Assembly: GCA_018398765.1 (NCBI GenBank)
Contig: JAHBMJ010005252.1
Location: 1 to 37,500 of the forward strand
From: Chromera velia
Lineage: Eukaryota > Sar > Chromeraceae
Direction: 5' to 3'
Length of the DNA stretch: 37,500 nt
This document shows positions 20,836-32,060 of the stretch, piece after piece. Made by a program: the position numbers and the translations under genes. How positions within the stretch are numbered: position 1 is the first letter of the stretch; every line of letters begins with the position of its first letter. The notes beneath the pieces are model-generated. The model was not told the DNA's origin, made no database searches, and saw nothing but the letters and a program-made list of their open reading frames with translations.

Positions 20836-23538
20836 TGGTTTGTCGACCGGTATCTTCCAAGAAAACGAGAAAAGGCATAGAGGCTGTCCGTCTGTTTCTC
20901 CAAAGAGGAAGAAGAACACACATTTTGTTGTTCCTCAATCAAGGGTGTGCGTGCGGAGCCTGTTCTTCGCGCTCTTTCTTTCTACGGCGCAAAGAAAGAA
21001 GAGAAAGAGATTTTTGTTTGTGAGGATTCTCCGCCCGCACCTCTGCCTGCCCTGCCTGCAGTGCCCATCAGCAGACAACAGAGCTGAGAGAACGAGTGCG
21101 ACAGCTGCAACAACAGGTCAGTCGCTCGGTGGAGCGATGCAGGACCTTCAGTTGTCCTTCGAATTCTCGGTTGCCTCATGGTTTTTTTTTTCCGTTTGCC
21201 ATTGCGGGAATGGTCCGGAAAGAGGGCGACAGAGAGGGGGAGGGGGGGGGTTGGGGCAAGCTTTTGCTTTTGCTTCCAACAGACTGACTGGGAGTGTGGA
21301 TTTGCACGAGGTAGGGCAGGGGAGTCGTTTGTGGTTGCACCTACGTGTGTCTCTCCACATCTGTGATGGTCTCTTGGCCATTCCTTCGTGTCTGCTTTCT
21401 GTGGCCCTTTGACGAAGTTTTCACTGTCGGTGTCTCTGTATGAAAAGGTCTTGAATTGAAATCTTGACCTCTCGTAACTTTCTGCTTTCTCTCTCTCTCC
21501 CCCCCTCCCTCTCTCTGCGTGCGTGCGTGTGTGTGTGTGTGTGTGTGTGTGACTGTTTGCAGGTCGAGAGCCAGGATGAGGCAGAAGGGTTGCGTCGTCG
21601 TCGAGAGAACCAAAAAGAAAATGAGGCGGCGCGGGAAAGGAGGAGAGCCGACGAGGCGGAAGCAGAGAATCGGAAGTGAGTCATTTGAGCTTTTGGGTGG
21701 ACGGATCCCTCATTTCTCCTGTATGAAACACAGAGAGAGAGGATGCATTAGTGGATGACCGAGAAATTCGAATGACCTCAGTCAGGCCTGCAGGAACCAC
21801 GCCGTTCAGATAGACAGGATCCAGGAAAAGGCATACATAGAGCACGTCCCATATCGATAGATCTCGTTGCTCTCCCCTCTTTCTGGTTTCTGATTTGTGA
21901 GCCGTCACTCTCTCACTAAATCTCGTCATCACTTTCCGGTGACTCTGATTCCTCCTGGCACTCACGTCCTCTCTTCTGAACACAATGATGTCTGTAGACT
22001 ATCTCTGAGGGCGACCCACCAGGAGTCGGAGCTGGAGAGACTCAGGGCGCAGGTCGACGACAGAGACCAGGAGGCCTCCGAGTCAGTCGCTTAGTCGGGT
22101 GGACTGTATGCGTGTCTGGATCGATTGCATGCCAAAATTTTTGTTTTGCGTTCTTTTTGCACCTTTAGTAACTGCAAAGGTCCCCGTAGGAATGAACAAG
22201 AAAGCTGAAAATTTCATTGCACGACCTGACCTACGCCTCATTTGCCCTCTTTTCTCTCCCTTGACTAATTTTTCATGTGTGGCTTTGTCGCCGCCTCTCT
22301 TCCTTCTCGCATCTCTGCCGTTTTTCTCTTCTCGTGCACTTCATCTTTTTCTTCTCTTCTGTTCTGTTCTGATCTGTTCAGACTCCGTGAGCGCCTCCGA
22401 GGAGTCGAGAGAGAGAGTGGAAGCCTCCGAGAAACTCTGGACAGGTGGGCACTCTCTCATTCTTCCCTCTCTTAAATTGATTGTGTGTCCGTGTGAGTGA
22501 GTGGCTTGCTGTTCCATCCATCCGCCCCCTTCCTTTCTGTTCCCGCACCCTCTTTCCCCTCGCGCACTCACTCGTATATAGTAGAGCAGCAGTGCCGGGC
22601 AGTATCGGATTCAGTCGGCGTGCTTTCATAAATTGATGCGAATGACAGATGTGAAGGGTGAGTGGCTGCATATGAATGGCCACGCAAGTTTCCGGTGCTG
22701 CTTGCCTTCCAGAGAGAGACAGGAGCAAGCCAAAAGCAGGTTCTCGCCCTTCCAGCCATTCAACTGTGATTGGGCTTGGCTGTTGTCCCTGCTTTGCGGA
22801 CTTCTTTTGTCTTTGGTCTTTGATCATTGATGCGCCGATTTTTTTGTGTCTCGTCCGATCTCTCTGTATGTGTGTGCATCTATCTGCAGACAAAAGGCCG
22901 AGATGCGCTCTCAGTCGGATGAAAGCAGACGATTAAGACAACAGGCTCAGGACTTGCAAGCTCGAGCAGAAACACTCGAGGACGAGAAAGATCGGTCAGC
23001 CAGTTTGAAAGAATGCAAAGGAAAGAATGCCTTCCGACTCGTTGTGCAGAGACTAGGGAATGAGCTTTGCTTTCTTGTCTGTCTTCTTTTCTGCGGCTCC
23101 CCTCGCTTTCCTTCCATTCATGCGCTGAGTGCCCTCACTGGCTCCTTTGCTGCGCTCTCCCAAGGTTTCTTACTTCGGCAGGGAACGCAATAGAAAGACT
23201 CCCGTTGGTAATTGCGCCTAGTGTCTTTGAATCCGACTGCAGATGTCTTCTGCTTGTTTCTCACTGACGAGAGAACAAAGGCGCCTTCGTGTTTTGGTTC
23301 CACCGCCCTCTGTCTCTCTGTTTATCTCGCTCTACTTCACTTCACTTGCAGGGCGATCAGACAAGCAGAAAGCGCCAAGCAGGCAACCAAAGAGGTCGAG
23401 TCGACGATTTCCGGGTCGGTCGCTCGGCCTTTCTTCGTGCCTGGCTGTTTGCCTTTACAGTTTTCTATTTTGCTCAGATCTGCTGACCTCTTTTTTCTGA
23501 ATTGACTCACGAGTATGCAGTCAGGCTGTGTGAATGTC

Positions 23539-23588
<50 letters not shown>

Positions 23589-26500
23589 TTCTGGTCATAG
23601 TTGACACCTTTTGTGAGTCTGCATCTGCAGGCTCGAGAGCTCTCTGAGGGAGGTGCAGAGGAGCGCAGACGCGAAGGTGGAGGCGTTGCAGGTGCAGGCA
23701 GATCAGCAACAAGAGAAGACCAGGGCTGACTGCGCTCTTCAGGTATGTATGAACATAAATCACGTTCCTAATCTCGTACCAAATTTTCTTCCGTGTTTTC
23801 GTCTACACGTGTGTGTTCCGTCTAGGAAGCTTCCCTTTCGTCTTGTTGACTTCTTTCACCTTCAATCGACCCCTCCATCAGTAGGAAAGGACAAACCTTT
23901 TCCGATGTCAGAGCGGACGCGTCTTTCCTTTTTTGTCTTTTCTCTCTTTCTGTAGGCACAGACAGTTTGCTTTTCTTGTCTGTGTGTCTGCTGATGTACC
24001 TGCCTGCCTGCCTGCCCCCCCGATTTTTGCAGATGCGGCACGTCCGCGAGGCAGCTGATCTCGCTGAGTCCCGCTGTGCCGCGGCTGAAGACGAAATACA
24101 GAGGATGCAACAGGAGGCTGAGCAGGTCCGTTTTTCTGGTGAGGCAATCGGAGGAAATAAATGGGATCGTTTTCTGAGCATGGCATGCTGAGGTTTCTTT
24201 TTCTTTTCATTCTTCGTGTCCACGAACTGTGATTCGAGTAGTCCCTATCCATTCCTGTATGCAAAAAAAATAAAATCGGCCTGATTTATCCACCCATTCT
24301 TTCTCTGGAGCACGCCCCACTCACTCCACCGTGAGTGACGCTGCAGAACGCGAGGGCGGTGAACCGACTGAGGCAGGAGAGCGTCGAGAAGGAAAAGACG
24401 GCAGAGAGCCTGAGGTCTCAAATTCGTCAAATACAGGCACAGGTAGGTTAGGGGAGGTGGGCGTTCAACGGATTTGTCTGGGGACTTTACTGGCCCTTCC
24501 TTGTCTGGCTGACGTGGTTGTTTGGTGTCAGTCCCCTCTAACCACAGTCGGGTATTTTTGGACTCTTCTCCTTTGCATTCTATCTCTCTCATTCTGTATG
24601 TATATGGTTTGCGTGGTCCGTCTGTTCTTTCTTTTCGAATGCTTTTGCATCCTTCCTTTCTCTTCTTCACTCACTCTCACCGCCTCTTACCTGGTTGGAA
24701 CATTGGCTGTCTGCCTGGCTGGTTGTGATTTGCAAGAATTTGTTTCTTCGCCCCCTTTTCTTGATTTGTTTTCCGTTTTCTCTTTCTAGAAGCAAATCAA
24801 GCTGGTCCACTTCCCCCGATGTTACGCGCACATTTCCTGGCCTGGTTTGTCCCACCATTTGTTCTTGCCTCTTTGCCTCTTTGCCTGGTTTGCTTCCTGC
24901 AGAGTGACGAATCGGTAGCATCCAAGAGCCGAGAGATCGCCCAGTTGAAGGCAGAGGTGCGTGAAATGTGTATCCTGAAAAAGCAAGGGGAGGGGGGAAA
25001 GAGGGAGAGAGGATGGTTTGGTAGGAAAAAATATCGAAAAGAAGCGGGTGACTCAAAGAATCCTGCAAGCAAAAGAGATGCGTATGGGGTGACTTCAGTC
25101 CTCTGGTTTTTTCACTTTTTCGTGGACAGTCAAGATTTCTCCTTTCCTCTCCCTTGGCTTGCAATCTGTATCTGCCTGCGTGCGCAGAATTCGCACTTAG
25201 CGGAAGAACTGGCGGAACTGCGAAGCTGCTCGCAAGGTCAGTCTTTCCATTTCTGTGTGCGCAGTGTCACTTTACTTTTTCTAGCCTTCATCCGTGTTGC
25301 CTTGCCCACCTCCTTTCGTTTTTTTCTTATCTCGTCTGCGTGCCCTGCTCTACCATTTTTATTCCTCGCTTGGCTTTCCTCTTGCTCTTTCTTGTTTTTT
25401 CTCGCACATTTCACTGGGGACGATTGCTTTCCCTTTGTTCCCTAAAGTCTGTTGATGTTGTCTAGTTTTCTTCCGTTTTTCAACATGACTTATTTTTCCA
25501 GTTCATTCTTGCTGCAATCAAACGTCCTTCCACGAGTCCTCAACTGTTTTTCTCTACTGATTTTGCGTGTGCAGCAACTGAAAGCGACCTGCGTGCTGAG
25601 ATCAGCGGTCTTCAGTCGGAACTTCGTGAGGTCCGTCTGTGAGCCTCTTGGGTGTTTCATTTCCTTTTCGTTCTTTCCATTTGCCCTTTCCCTTTTCACT
25701 CCTGCTTTCCTTTAGATGAAGCAAGATTCTAAGTGAGAAGAATTTTTGCTGCCTTTTTGCCGCAGCTGAGCGTCCGTCCCCTTTTGTTGGTTGACAGTGA
25801 TCCCGTTCTGTCTACATAATCGCCTGCCTTTCCCCTAATCCCTCTGCATCTACTCTTGTGCACGTGTGTATCTTTGTCAGGATGCACGATCGGATGAATG
25901 AACGAACGGATGGAAATGTTTGGATGCAGAAAACGTCTGCTTTGGAGGAGGCGGGACGGAGAGAGGAAGCAGACGCAGCAAAGGTCGGTGAGGCAGTGAG
26001 GGAGGCATCAGATGATGTGCAGCACCCACGGTGGGTGGCACTTTTCTGTCATTCACAAACGACGTACGGCAGTGGTACACCTGCGCGGCATGTGAAAGAG
26101 ACAGCCTGGGGCTGTCGTAGCTTTCCTTCTCCTCTCATTCCGTCATTGTTTTTTTTGTCGCCTTCAGCGGTTTCCCTCTCTAGCCCTCAGTGTCTCCACT
26201 TACTTCCTGACTTTCTCGCTCTCCCTCTCTTGTCCTCCCCCCTGTATGCCCTCTGATCGTGCCCCTGCAGTTGAATTCCTTCGACGAGCGTGTGCGAGAA
26301 ATGGTGAGGAGACAGGGAGGGAGGGGGATAGGGGGGACTTGATGCTGTCTCAAAGCCTTTCTCTCTCGCCTCAGACACATTCGCAACGTTGAGGACGATA
26401 CTAGCGGAGAGAGGAGTCTGTGTTGTGTGAAGGAAAACAAGGAGAGCGACAAGGAGTCGAGGGGGGGGCAGACGGAGACAGAGAAAGACTCGTTCATTTG

Positions 26501-27103
26501 AGTCACACTGATTTCAGCCAATGAGAAGGATCCTTCTTGCATTCGTCCTCCTGTGTTCTCTTGTCACTCCACTCCGTACACGCATCCGTCCGCCCAGCCT
26601 GTCTGCACCCCTCCCTTTCCCTGTCTCCTGTTCTTGTGTGTCTCTTTGTCTCGTCTCTTCTGTGCAGGCTGCAACATTGGACGCTCTCACTGAGGCCTTC
26701 AATCAGAAGTGCGTTGACCTTCCCGTTTGTGTTTCTGTCTTCGTTGCAACTTTTCTCTTTGAGGCCTTGCTTCCTTCTCTGTCTTTGCATGGCATCCAGC
26801 CTTTCTTTCTAGAGCGAGCAGGCAATCAATCCTGCTTGTACAGTTGATCATGACTCATGGACCCTCTCTGTCTCTGTCTCTCTTTCCCTCTCTTCTCCTG
26901 AGTGTGTATGCGCTCTCTCGACTTCGTGTGTGTCTGTCTCTGTCCCTGGAAAGACTGTGGATGTTCCCTTTTCTTTCTTGCAGAGAGAGCGAGTGTGAGA
27001 GACTCAACGAAGAGACGAAGCAGAGGCAAAAACACGTGGAAGCTCTCGAACAAAGGTCAGTCAATCAACCAGTCTGTCTGCCTGTCTATTCGATGGACGT
27101 GCA

Positions 27104-27134
<31 letters not shown>

Positions 27135-28933
27135 GGTTCCGTTGTTGTGGGGAAGGAAGGAAGGAATGCCTTCATATGAGGAGAGCGTTTTTGGTTGGAT
27201 CGCCGTGTTTTCTTCGTTTTACGTAATGGAAGAGCTGTTCCATGTTTCAGTGCTTTTTGGGTCGGCGTTCCATTGACGCACGCCTTCAATTGATCATTGT
27301 CGGTCCTTCGATTCCATCTGAAATCGGCGGGAGAAGGGATATCTCGTTTTTGCCACAGTGATTTGGTCCATCTTCTCGCTTATGCATCTCAGCCGACTGA
27401 ATAGCACAATGCGTTGGAACACTCGTGCAGGCTGACGGAGGTCTCGAAAGAGCCGCGTGGCATTCCCACGGAGTCAGTAAGTGAGCTGGGTGCTGAGGGA
27501 AAGGCCTCTGCTCTCTCTGGATGAATTCTCCTTCCCTTGTGTCGTTTTCCGCTTCCCTGATTTTCTCACTTCTGTCTGCATTCCCGTCTCTGGTTGCGGG
27601 CTTCCTGTTTGACTTGATGATGCCAATCTTTCGTGGAAAGCTCGTTTTGTTTTCCGCATTCAATGGCAACTTCAACACAGCTCAACAATGAAATTACAAG
27701 GCACAGCCCACCCACTCTAATTGTTTTCCTGCTTTGTGTCCTTTTTTCTTTCTCTTTTTTTTTTCTTTCTTCAGGAAAGTCGAGGAGAAGGTCCGAGGAC
27801 TTGAGGAATCTCTGAGGCAGAAGAACGACCTCATCAGGGACCTCGAGAAGGTTGGCGGGCAGTCGGGAGAGGGAAGGGGGAAATGCAGGTTTGGGCTTAT
27901 GAGAAGACAAAGAGGACAAACTCTGGAGAGAAAATGAAAAGGGGAGGGGTCGTGAACTCCAGGTGGCCGCATCGCTTCTTCCTTTTGATGCTGAGCGTTC
28001 CGAATCCTTATTGCTTGTCCTTTCGTGTCCGCGTCTCTGTCGCTTGGTCTGTCCGGACGCCTTTTGAAGCGAGGAACGAGGCAGTGCACACATTGCTTGT
28101 TGCGAGAAAGCATGTCAGAAATCCTTTCTGATCCTGCATGGCGATGCGTTTCCATTCGATGGTGACGCACGCAGGCAAGCGATACGGAGCATGAGAGCCT
28201 GCGTGCCCGTCTGTCTGCGGTCTCTCGTGAACTGGAGGGATGCTCTGAGAAACTGGAGGACGCAGAGGGACAGGTGGGTGGGTGGGTGAGTAGGATGGAG
28301 AGATTGGATTCTGTCCGTCTGGGATTTTGTGTTTTTGTTCGATCGGTAGAGCCGCGGGGGCTCATTCATGCATTCGTTTGGCCTCTCTTCCTCAGATTTT
28401 CTTATCCCTTTCCTTGTTCTTCTGTTTTTTCTACTTCTGCGTCTGGCCGACCCTGTCTTTTTTCAAAGAGGCCTCCTTCGTGACTCTCTCGTGAAAGGAC
28501 AAGAGAAGGAGTAGCAGCGAAAAGCAGGAAGGAAAACAACATAGGGAGGACTTGTGTCAGAAGATATGAATGCAGGTGATTTTGCACCTTCTCTGTAGGT
28601 CATTGCGTACATTCATTTCCCTTTTCTGCTATGAATGTTGGTCAAAGAAGAAACAGGCCTTTCTTTTTGGCTTCTGCTGTCCTTCTCTTCAGGTAAAGAA
28701 ACTGAGCACGGAGGTGGACTCATTATCAGCGTCAGTCAACTCTGTCCATGTCTTGTCCTGCCGATTTGTATCTCCCTTAGACTCCCTCTTGAAACTCTGA
28801 GCGGAGATGGATGCAATGTTCTTTCCCTTCGCGGGCAGGGCGGACCTCAGTTTCATTTTGGGGTCTGGGGGGTTGTTTGCCTAAGCGACCACGCTGGATC
28901 TTTCTTTCAGAAATCCCATTCGTACCGTCGCTG

Positions 28934-28981
<48 letters not shown>

Positions 28982-30820
28982 CGTGCGTGCGTCTGTGTGT
29001 ATGTAAATATGTGCGTGCCTCTGTATGTGCAGACAGAGAGAGGAGCTGATGATTCTCGTCAACCGACTCAAGTACCCCCCCCAGCAGCAGCAGGCAAAGG
29101 GACAGGGAGCCCTTCCAAACGAACGCGAAGGAAGGCACAGATTATCGCCTTCGAGTAGGGGGGGGCCTTTCCTGTCTCGTTCCCCTCGCTCCACGGTCGC
29201 CATACCCCCTCCCCCCCCGACGTCCTCCTCGATCCTTGTGCACCAACAGGCAAACCCTTCTGTGACCCTCAAGGCAACTTTGGGCGCGGGGGGGAGGGAG
29301 AGAGACGGGGTAGCCGTTGGGGATTCTCAGTACGAGTTTGGCGGGGCTGGAGGAGAGGGTGTACGTAAAAGCCCCCCTCTCTCAGTTGTGTCCTCTCATA
29401 GAGGTCCAGGGGGGGCGGCGGGGGCGGACACTGCAGCTCCCCTCACTCCCCCCCGCACCTCCGTCTCTGCCTCCCTCCTCTCTCCCGGCAGGGCAGGCAA
29501 CCAGAACCTGACTGTCTCTGCCCGTATTCATGAGGGAGGAAGCGACGCCAGTGCGTCTCTGGGCACTCCGGTCCCCGACCGGATCCATATTTTGAATACT
29601 CCGGGAGCACCCTCAACGGCCCCCCAAGAGAGTCTGCCTGCCATATCACGAGGCGGGAAGCTCGGCACGATCCCGGGGGCCCCTTCTGTGCCCGGCCCAG
29701 GGGGGTCCACCAGTTGGGGGGCGGCGGGGGAACGAGGCAGACTGTTGAGTAGCCAGACAGGAGCACATCAGTACCCTCCTGGAGGGGGGACTATCGGGGG
29801 GAGGCCTGCGTTCTCGTTCAGGTCGGAGGCGCACGCACTCAGGGAACCTTCCCCTCCCCGTTCGCGTGTTGCTTTGGCATCAACTACTGCCGCCTCGTAC
29901 GATCATGCGCCCTCTCAGTATTATGGTGGGGGGGCGCCTCTGCGAGGCAGGGGTAAGGAGAGTGAGACGGAGGGGCTTGAAAGAGATGAGGATGGTCACC
30001 GTGTGAGTGTGCGTGTCGTTCCCGGCGGGTCAAATTCGAATGGGGGGGATTTTGATTCCACTGTTGCGATTGGGGGAGGAGAGGTGGTTGGTGCCTCTCA
30101 GGAACAGGGGGAGCAGCAGACGCGAGTGAGAGTCAGTTATTCCCCTTCGTTCTCTCAAGGAGGGGGCGAGAGGGCGTATGGAAGAGGAGAACAACTTTTG
30201 GGAGACCGTGAGGGAGGATGGAGAGGGACGTCCACTCTCCCTGCTGTGCTGCCTGGGGGGTCTGTTGGGATGTCAGAGAGGGAGAGGGACAGAGAGAGGC
30301 CCAGAATACTCCGAGGAGGGTCTGCACACACCTCGCCTCCATTGGGTCCGATGCCTGGACTCCACCCTCCTCCTTCTCACGATCGGTCAGCCCATGCATC
30401 GGTTTTTTTCTTTCTCTTTGCCGTTTCTTCTACTCTCGGTGCATAGTCAGACAAATTTGTTTTTTGAGTTGCTTTTGTAAATCGACATAACCGCGGCAGT
30501 TTTGTCAAGTCTATGTTTGATCTCCTTGGAAGCTTGTTCTTTTGCTTCTTTTCCTGGCCGCAGCCGTTCCTTCTTTTTCCTCTTGTTCATTCTGTCGTCA
30601 TGTCTTTTCCTTCCTTCCTGCCCCGTTGAAGCCTTCCTTAATTTCTGCCTCCCTCCACCTTGGATGTGTGTGTGCAGGCTCTGAGAGAACACAGGACGCG
30701 GGTGGGCAGACGGAGTTCGCGTCCCCTCCCCTCTCTTTCTCTTTGGTCAAAATCTTTGTGTGCAGGTACGCGGCAAGAACGAAGAGGACAATTAGAGGAG
30801 AAGGCAATGAACGCACCTGA
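12575..30820 (+). CDS. RCC1-propeller / coiled-coil protein, about 40 exons
   Basis: A single gene reconstructed from about 40 exons covering 18 kb, coding for about 1,640 residues. Order: a short N-terminus, seven RCC1-type blades (residues about 15-430), an acidic Ser/Pro linker, a coiled coil of about 650 residues, and a Gly/Ser/Pro-rich tail of about 450 residues. Every junction from exon 1 to exon 40 agrees in phase. RCC1 propellers act as exchange factors or scaffolds (RCC1, RPGR, NEK9); with a long coiled coil a structural or ciliary/centrosomal adaptor is plausible, but that is inference. No kinase, FYVE, BTB or HECT domain is visible. The start ATG at 12575 has A at -3. Exon 1 (12575-12611) is the least certain. 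The last exon after 30390 is unresolved. The next four entries give the exons. Confidence 0.75.
17747..18324 (+). CDS. Linker exons 13-14, joined by a GC-AG intron
   Basis: Exons 17747-17954 and 18171-18324. Exon 13 encodes a low-complexity Arg/Gly/Pro start, then an acidic stretch (VVTVVEVDEDGAGGG) and the first charged helix (DERERSEREEAGR). Exon 14 continues LEGRLNYSKQRLESLQSPGQ. The donor of exon 13 is AAG-GCAAGT, a GC donor; it alone gives matching phase (AG plus A). No GT donor nearby does so. The exon 14 acceptor is AAAAAAAGCAG, with a poor pyrimidine tract. Confidence 0.65.
18575..28730 (+). CDS. Coiled-coil exons 15-39
   Basis: Exons: 18575-18838, 19263-19367, 19703-19764, 20202-20260, 20681-20789, 21062-21116, 21563-21675, 21998-22081, 22382-22444, 22890-22994, 23352-23414, 23631-23742, 24033-24125, 24347-24442, 24903-24956, 25188-25236, 25575-25630, 25930-25983, 26271-26303, 26668-26708, 26984-27055, 27431-27472, 27775-27850, 28175-28273, 28693-28730. 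They encode almost unbroken heptad-type sequence rich in Glu, Arg, Gln, Ala and Leu, for example EEQVRVSEERAERLEKEAAV, ELRKDLEDLRERAEGRERDL and VEEKVRGLEESLRQKNDLIR. No other domain interrupts it. The mean exon is about 80 nt and the shortest is 33 nt. A further exon at 22713-22739 (RERQEQAKS) fits the phase on both sides but has a weak donor GTTCTC. Confidence 0.78.
18960..18992 (+). repeat. (CT)n-(CG)n microsatellite in an intron
   Basis: CT units run into CGCGCGCG inside the intron after exon 15. Confidence 0.8.
19581..19651 (+). repeat. (CT)n-(GT)n compound microsatellite in an intron
   Basis: CT repeat, then CCCTC, then about 22 GT units, ending some 50 bp before the acceptor of exon 17. 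Confidence 0.9.
20800..20836 (+). repeat. (TCTG)n microsatellite directly after a donor
   Basis: Seven or so TCTG units begin within 20 bp of the exon 19 donor GTCAGT. Confidence 0.85.
21486..21551 (+). repeat. (CT)n-(GT)n compound microsatellite in an intron
   Basis: A CT-rich tract is followed by GCGTGCGTGC and a GT run that ends 12 bp before the acceptor of exon 21. Confidence 0.9.
22713..22739 (+). CDS. Possible 27-nt microexon of the RCC1/coiled-coil gene
   Basis: The acceptor CTTGCCTTCCAG precedes it and GTTCTC follows. Inserted between exons 23 and 24 it adds RERQEQAKS without changing phase, in keeping with the coiled coil. The donor lacks the G at +5 seen in the other exons. Confidence 0.25.
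23541..23590 (+). repeat. (CT)n-(GT)n compound microsatellite in an intron
   Basis: About 14 CT units and 9 GT units, some 40 bp before the acceptor of exon 26. Confidence 0.9.
27109..27136 (+). repeat. (TTGA)n microsatellite in an intron
   Basis: About seven TTGA units in the intron after exon 35. Confidence 0.85.
28933..28993 (+). repeat. (CT)n-(GT)n compound microsatellite in an intron
   Basis: CT units, then GT units, then GCGT units, 40 bp before the acceptor of exon 40. Confidence 0.9.
29033..30446 (+). CDS. Exon 40: end of coiled coil and disordered tail
   Basis: The acceptor is TGTATGTGCAG. The exon starts AQREELMILVNRLKY, the last helix, and continues with about 440 residues of Gly, Ser, Pro, Arg and Gln-rich sequence (PPPPPTSSS, GAPSVPGPGGST, SQGGGERAYGRGEQ). 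Such tails are usually disordered. The frame stops at TAG 30444-30446, but splicing before that is likely. Donor GTCAGC at about 30386 joins in phase to an acceptor at about 30763, giving YAARTKRTIRGEGNERT and a stop at 30818-30820. Donor GTCCGA at about 30347 joins to the acceptor before 30679 and ends at the same stop. I cannot choose between them. Confidence 0.6.
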
Positions 30821-32060
30821 AGATTCTTGCATGCTTTCTCCCTCTGCCCTCCTCTTTAATCGATCTCTTCGATCCGTCCACAGTCTCCACGCTTCCTTTC
30901 CTCTTAATTCTTTCGGACCTTGAAGGGAGCCAGCCCTGCCGGCCGGCTCTGCCCAGCAGGCTATGAGGGAAACGATGGCAGTCTGACTGGCGGACTGCGT
31001 GTACAAAATTGAATGCATTCAGACGCAGCCAGCGGTCGCGTTGGGAAAGGATCAGTGTGGCTCTTGGTGAATGAACAAAACGATCCTGTCACTCTGCAAT
31101 CGTTGCTTAGAGTGGTAGAAGCTGTCTCCTGACGTTGGATTTCTGTGGATTGCATGCTGCTTGCGTAGCGGATCTGGTAGATGCCGGGCTTTTCTGTTTG
31201 AATCAACAGTACTTGCATGCTGCGCTCTCTCCAAACAGCCCAAAATCCGCACATGCAAGTGGATGATACACTGTGGATCGTAATCGATCGACAGTGATGA
31301 GATGGGTCTCCACCAAAAGTGGGCTACAGACTCGGACTAGACTATAGATCAATTTATGTACAAATAAAAGAATGTGAGCTGTCTCACGGGACTCTCACTC
31401 GCACAAATATACATTAAATTTTTTTCAATTAAAAGATGTACAACATCAGTGTTACATCACATAAATGAGGGATATTAATTTTTAGAAAAATACTAAGAGA
31501 TTTACAGACAACTTAAGCAATCCCGAGCCCCCCCCCCCGTGCCGTATATAATCTAGTATAGAGTAACTACTATAGTTTTGAATGTTGCGGTTCAAATTGT
31601 TAGATTAGTTTCCAACGTAGTAACCTTATCTGCTAGCTTTATCTGGTATTTAGTCTCATGTATATTGGTATAGAACAGTATACTCTGCCTACCCCTGCTT
31701 ACCACTATGGCATAGTGCTTATAGTAAGTGAAACTGCAATTAATTATACTCCCTAGCAGATATCTCTCTAGTGGCCTAGCTATGTCTAGCTAATGGCACT
31801 ACTATATAATAGATTTATAAGAATTTAACTCAAAAAATATATAATTTTAATAAATATCCCATAAAAAGCAAAAAGATCTAGTAAAAATTTAAGATTTATA
31901 TTTTTTTTCTATTTAATTCTTACGACTGAGTACACAGTTTGTCTAGCAGTTTCTATTTGAACAGTATTAATGCACTGTCTGGCAATTATGCTAATTGATA
32001 CTAATTGAATGAAAACAGTTTGTTTTTTTTATCTAGTTGAAGTTTTTTATTGATCTACTT
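30821..32060. other. Spacer between converging genes, AT-rich core
   Basis: The RCC1 gene ends on the left and the minus-strand gene ends on the right, so both 3' ends face this stretch. Bases 31330-32045 are strongly AT-rich, with a C run at about 31530-31539. No open frame looks coding. I see no inverted or tandem repeat of note. Confidence 0.55.

Noticed and set aside
24331-24789. Plus-strand frame of 152 codons starting MSDAAEREGGEP
   Set aside because: It reads exon 28 out of frame and continues through the following intron; the in-phase coiled-coil reading is better.
25984-26031. Longer version of the 25930-25983 exon ending at GTGGGT
   Set aside because: It would leave two bases over and break the frame with the next exon, while the shorter form is in phase.
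31960-32045. Possible tRNA or small RNA in the AT-rich spacers
   Set aside because: I found no T-loop (GGTTCRANNCC) with matching acceptor arms in any spacer.
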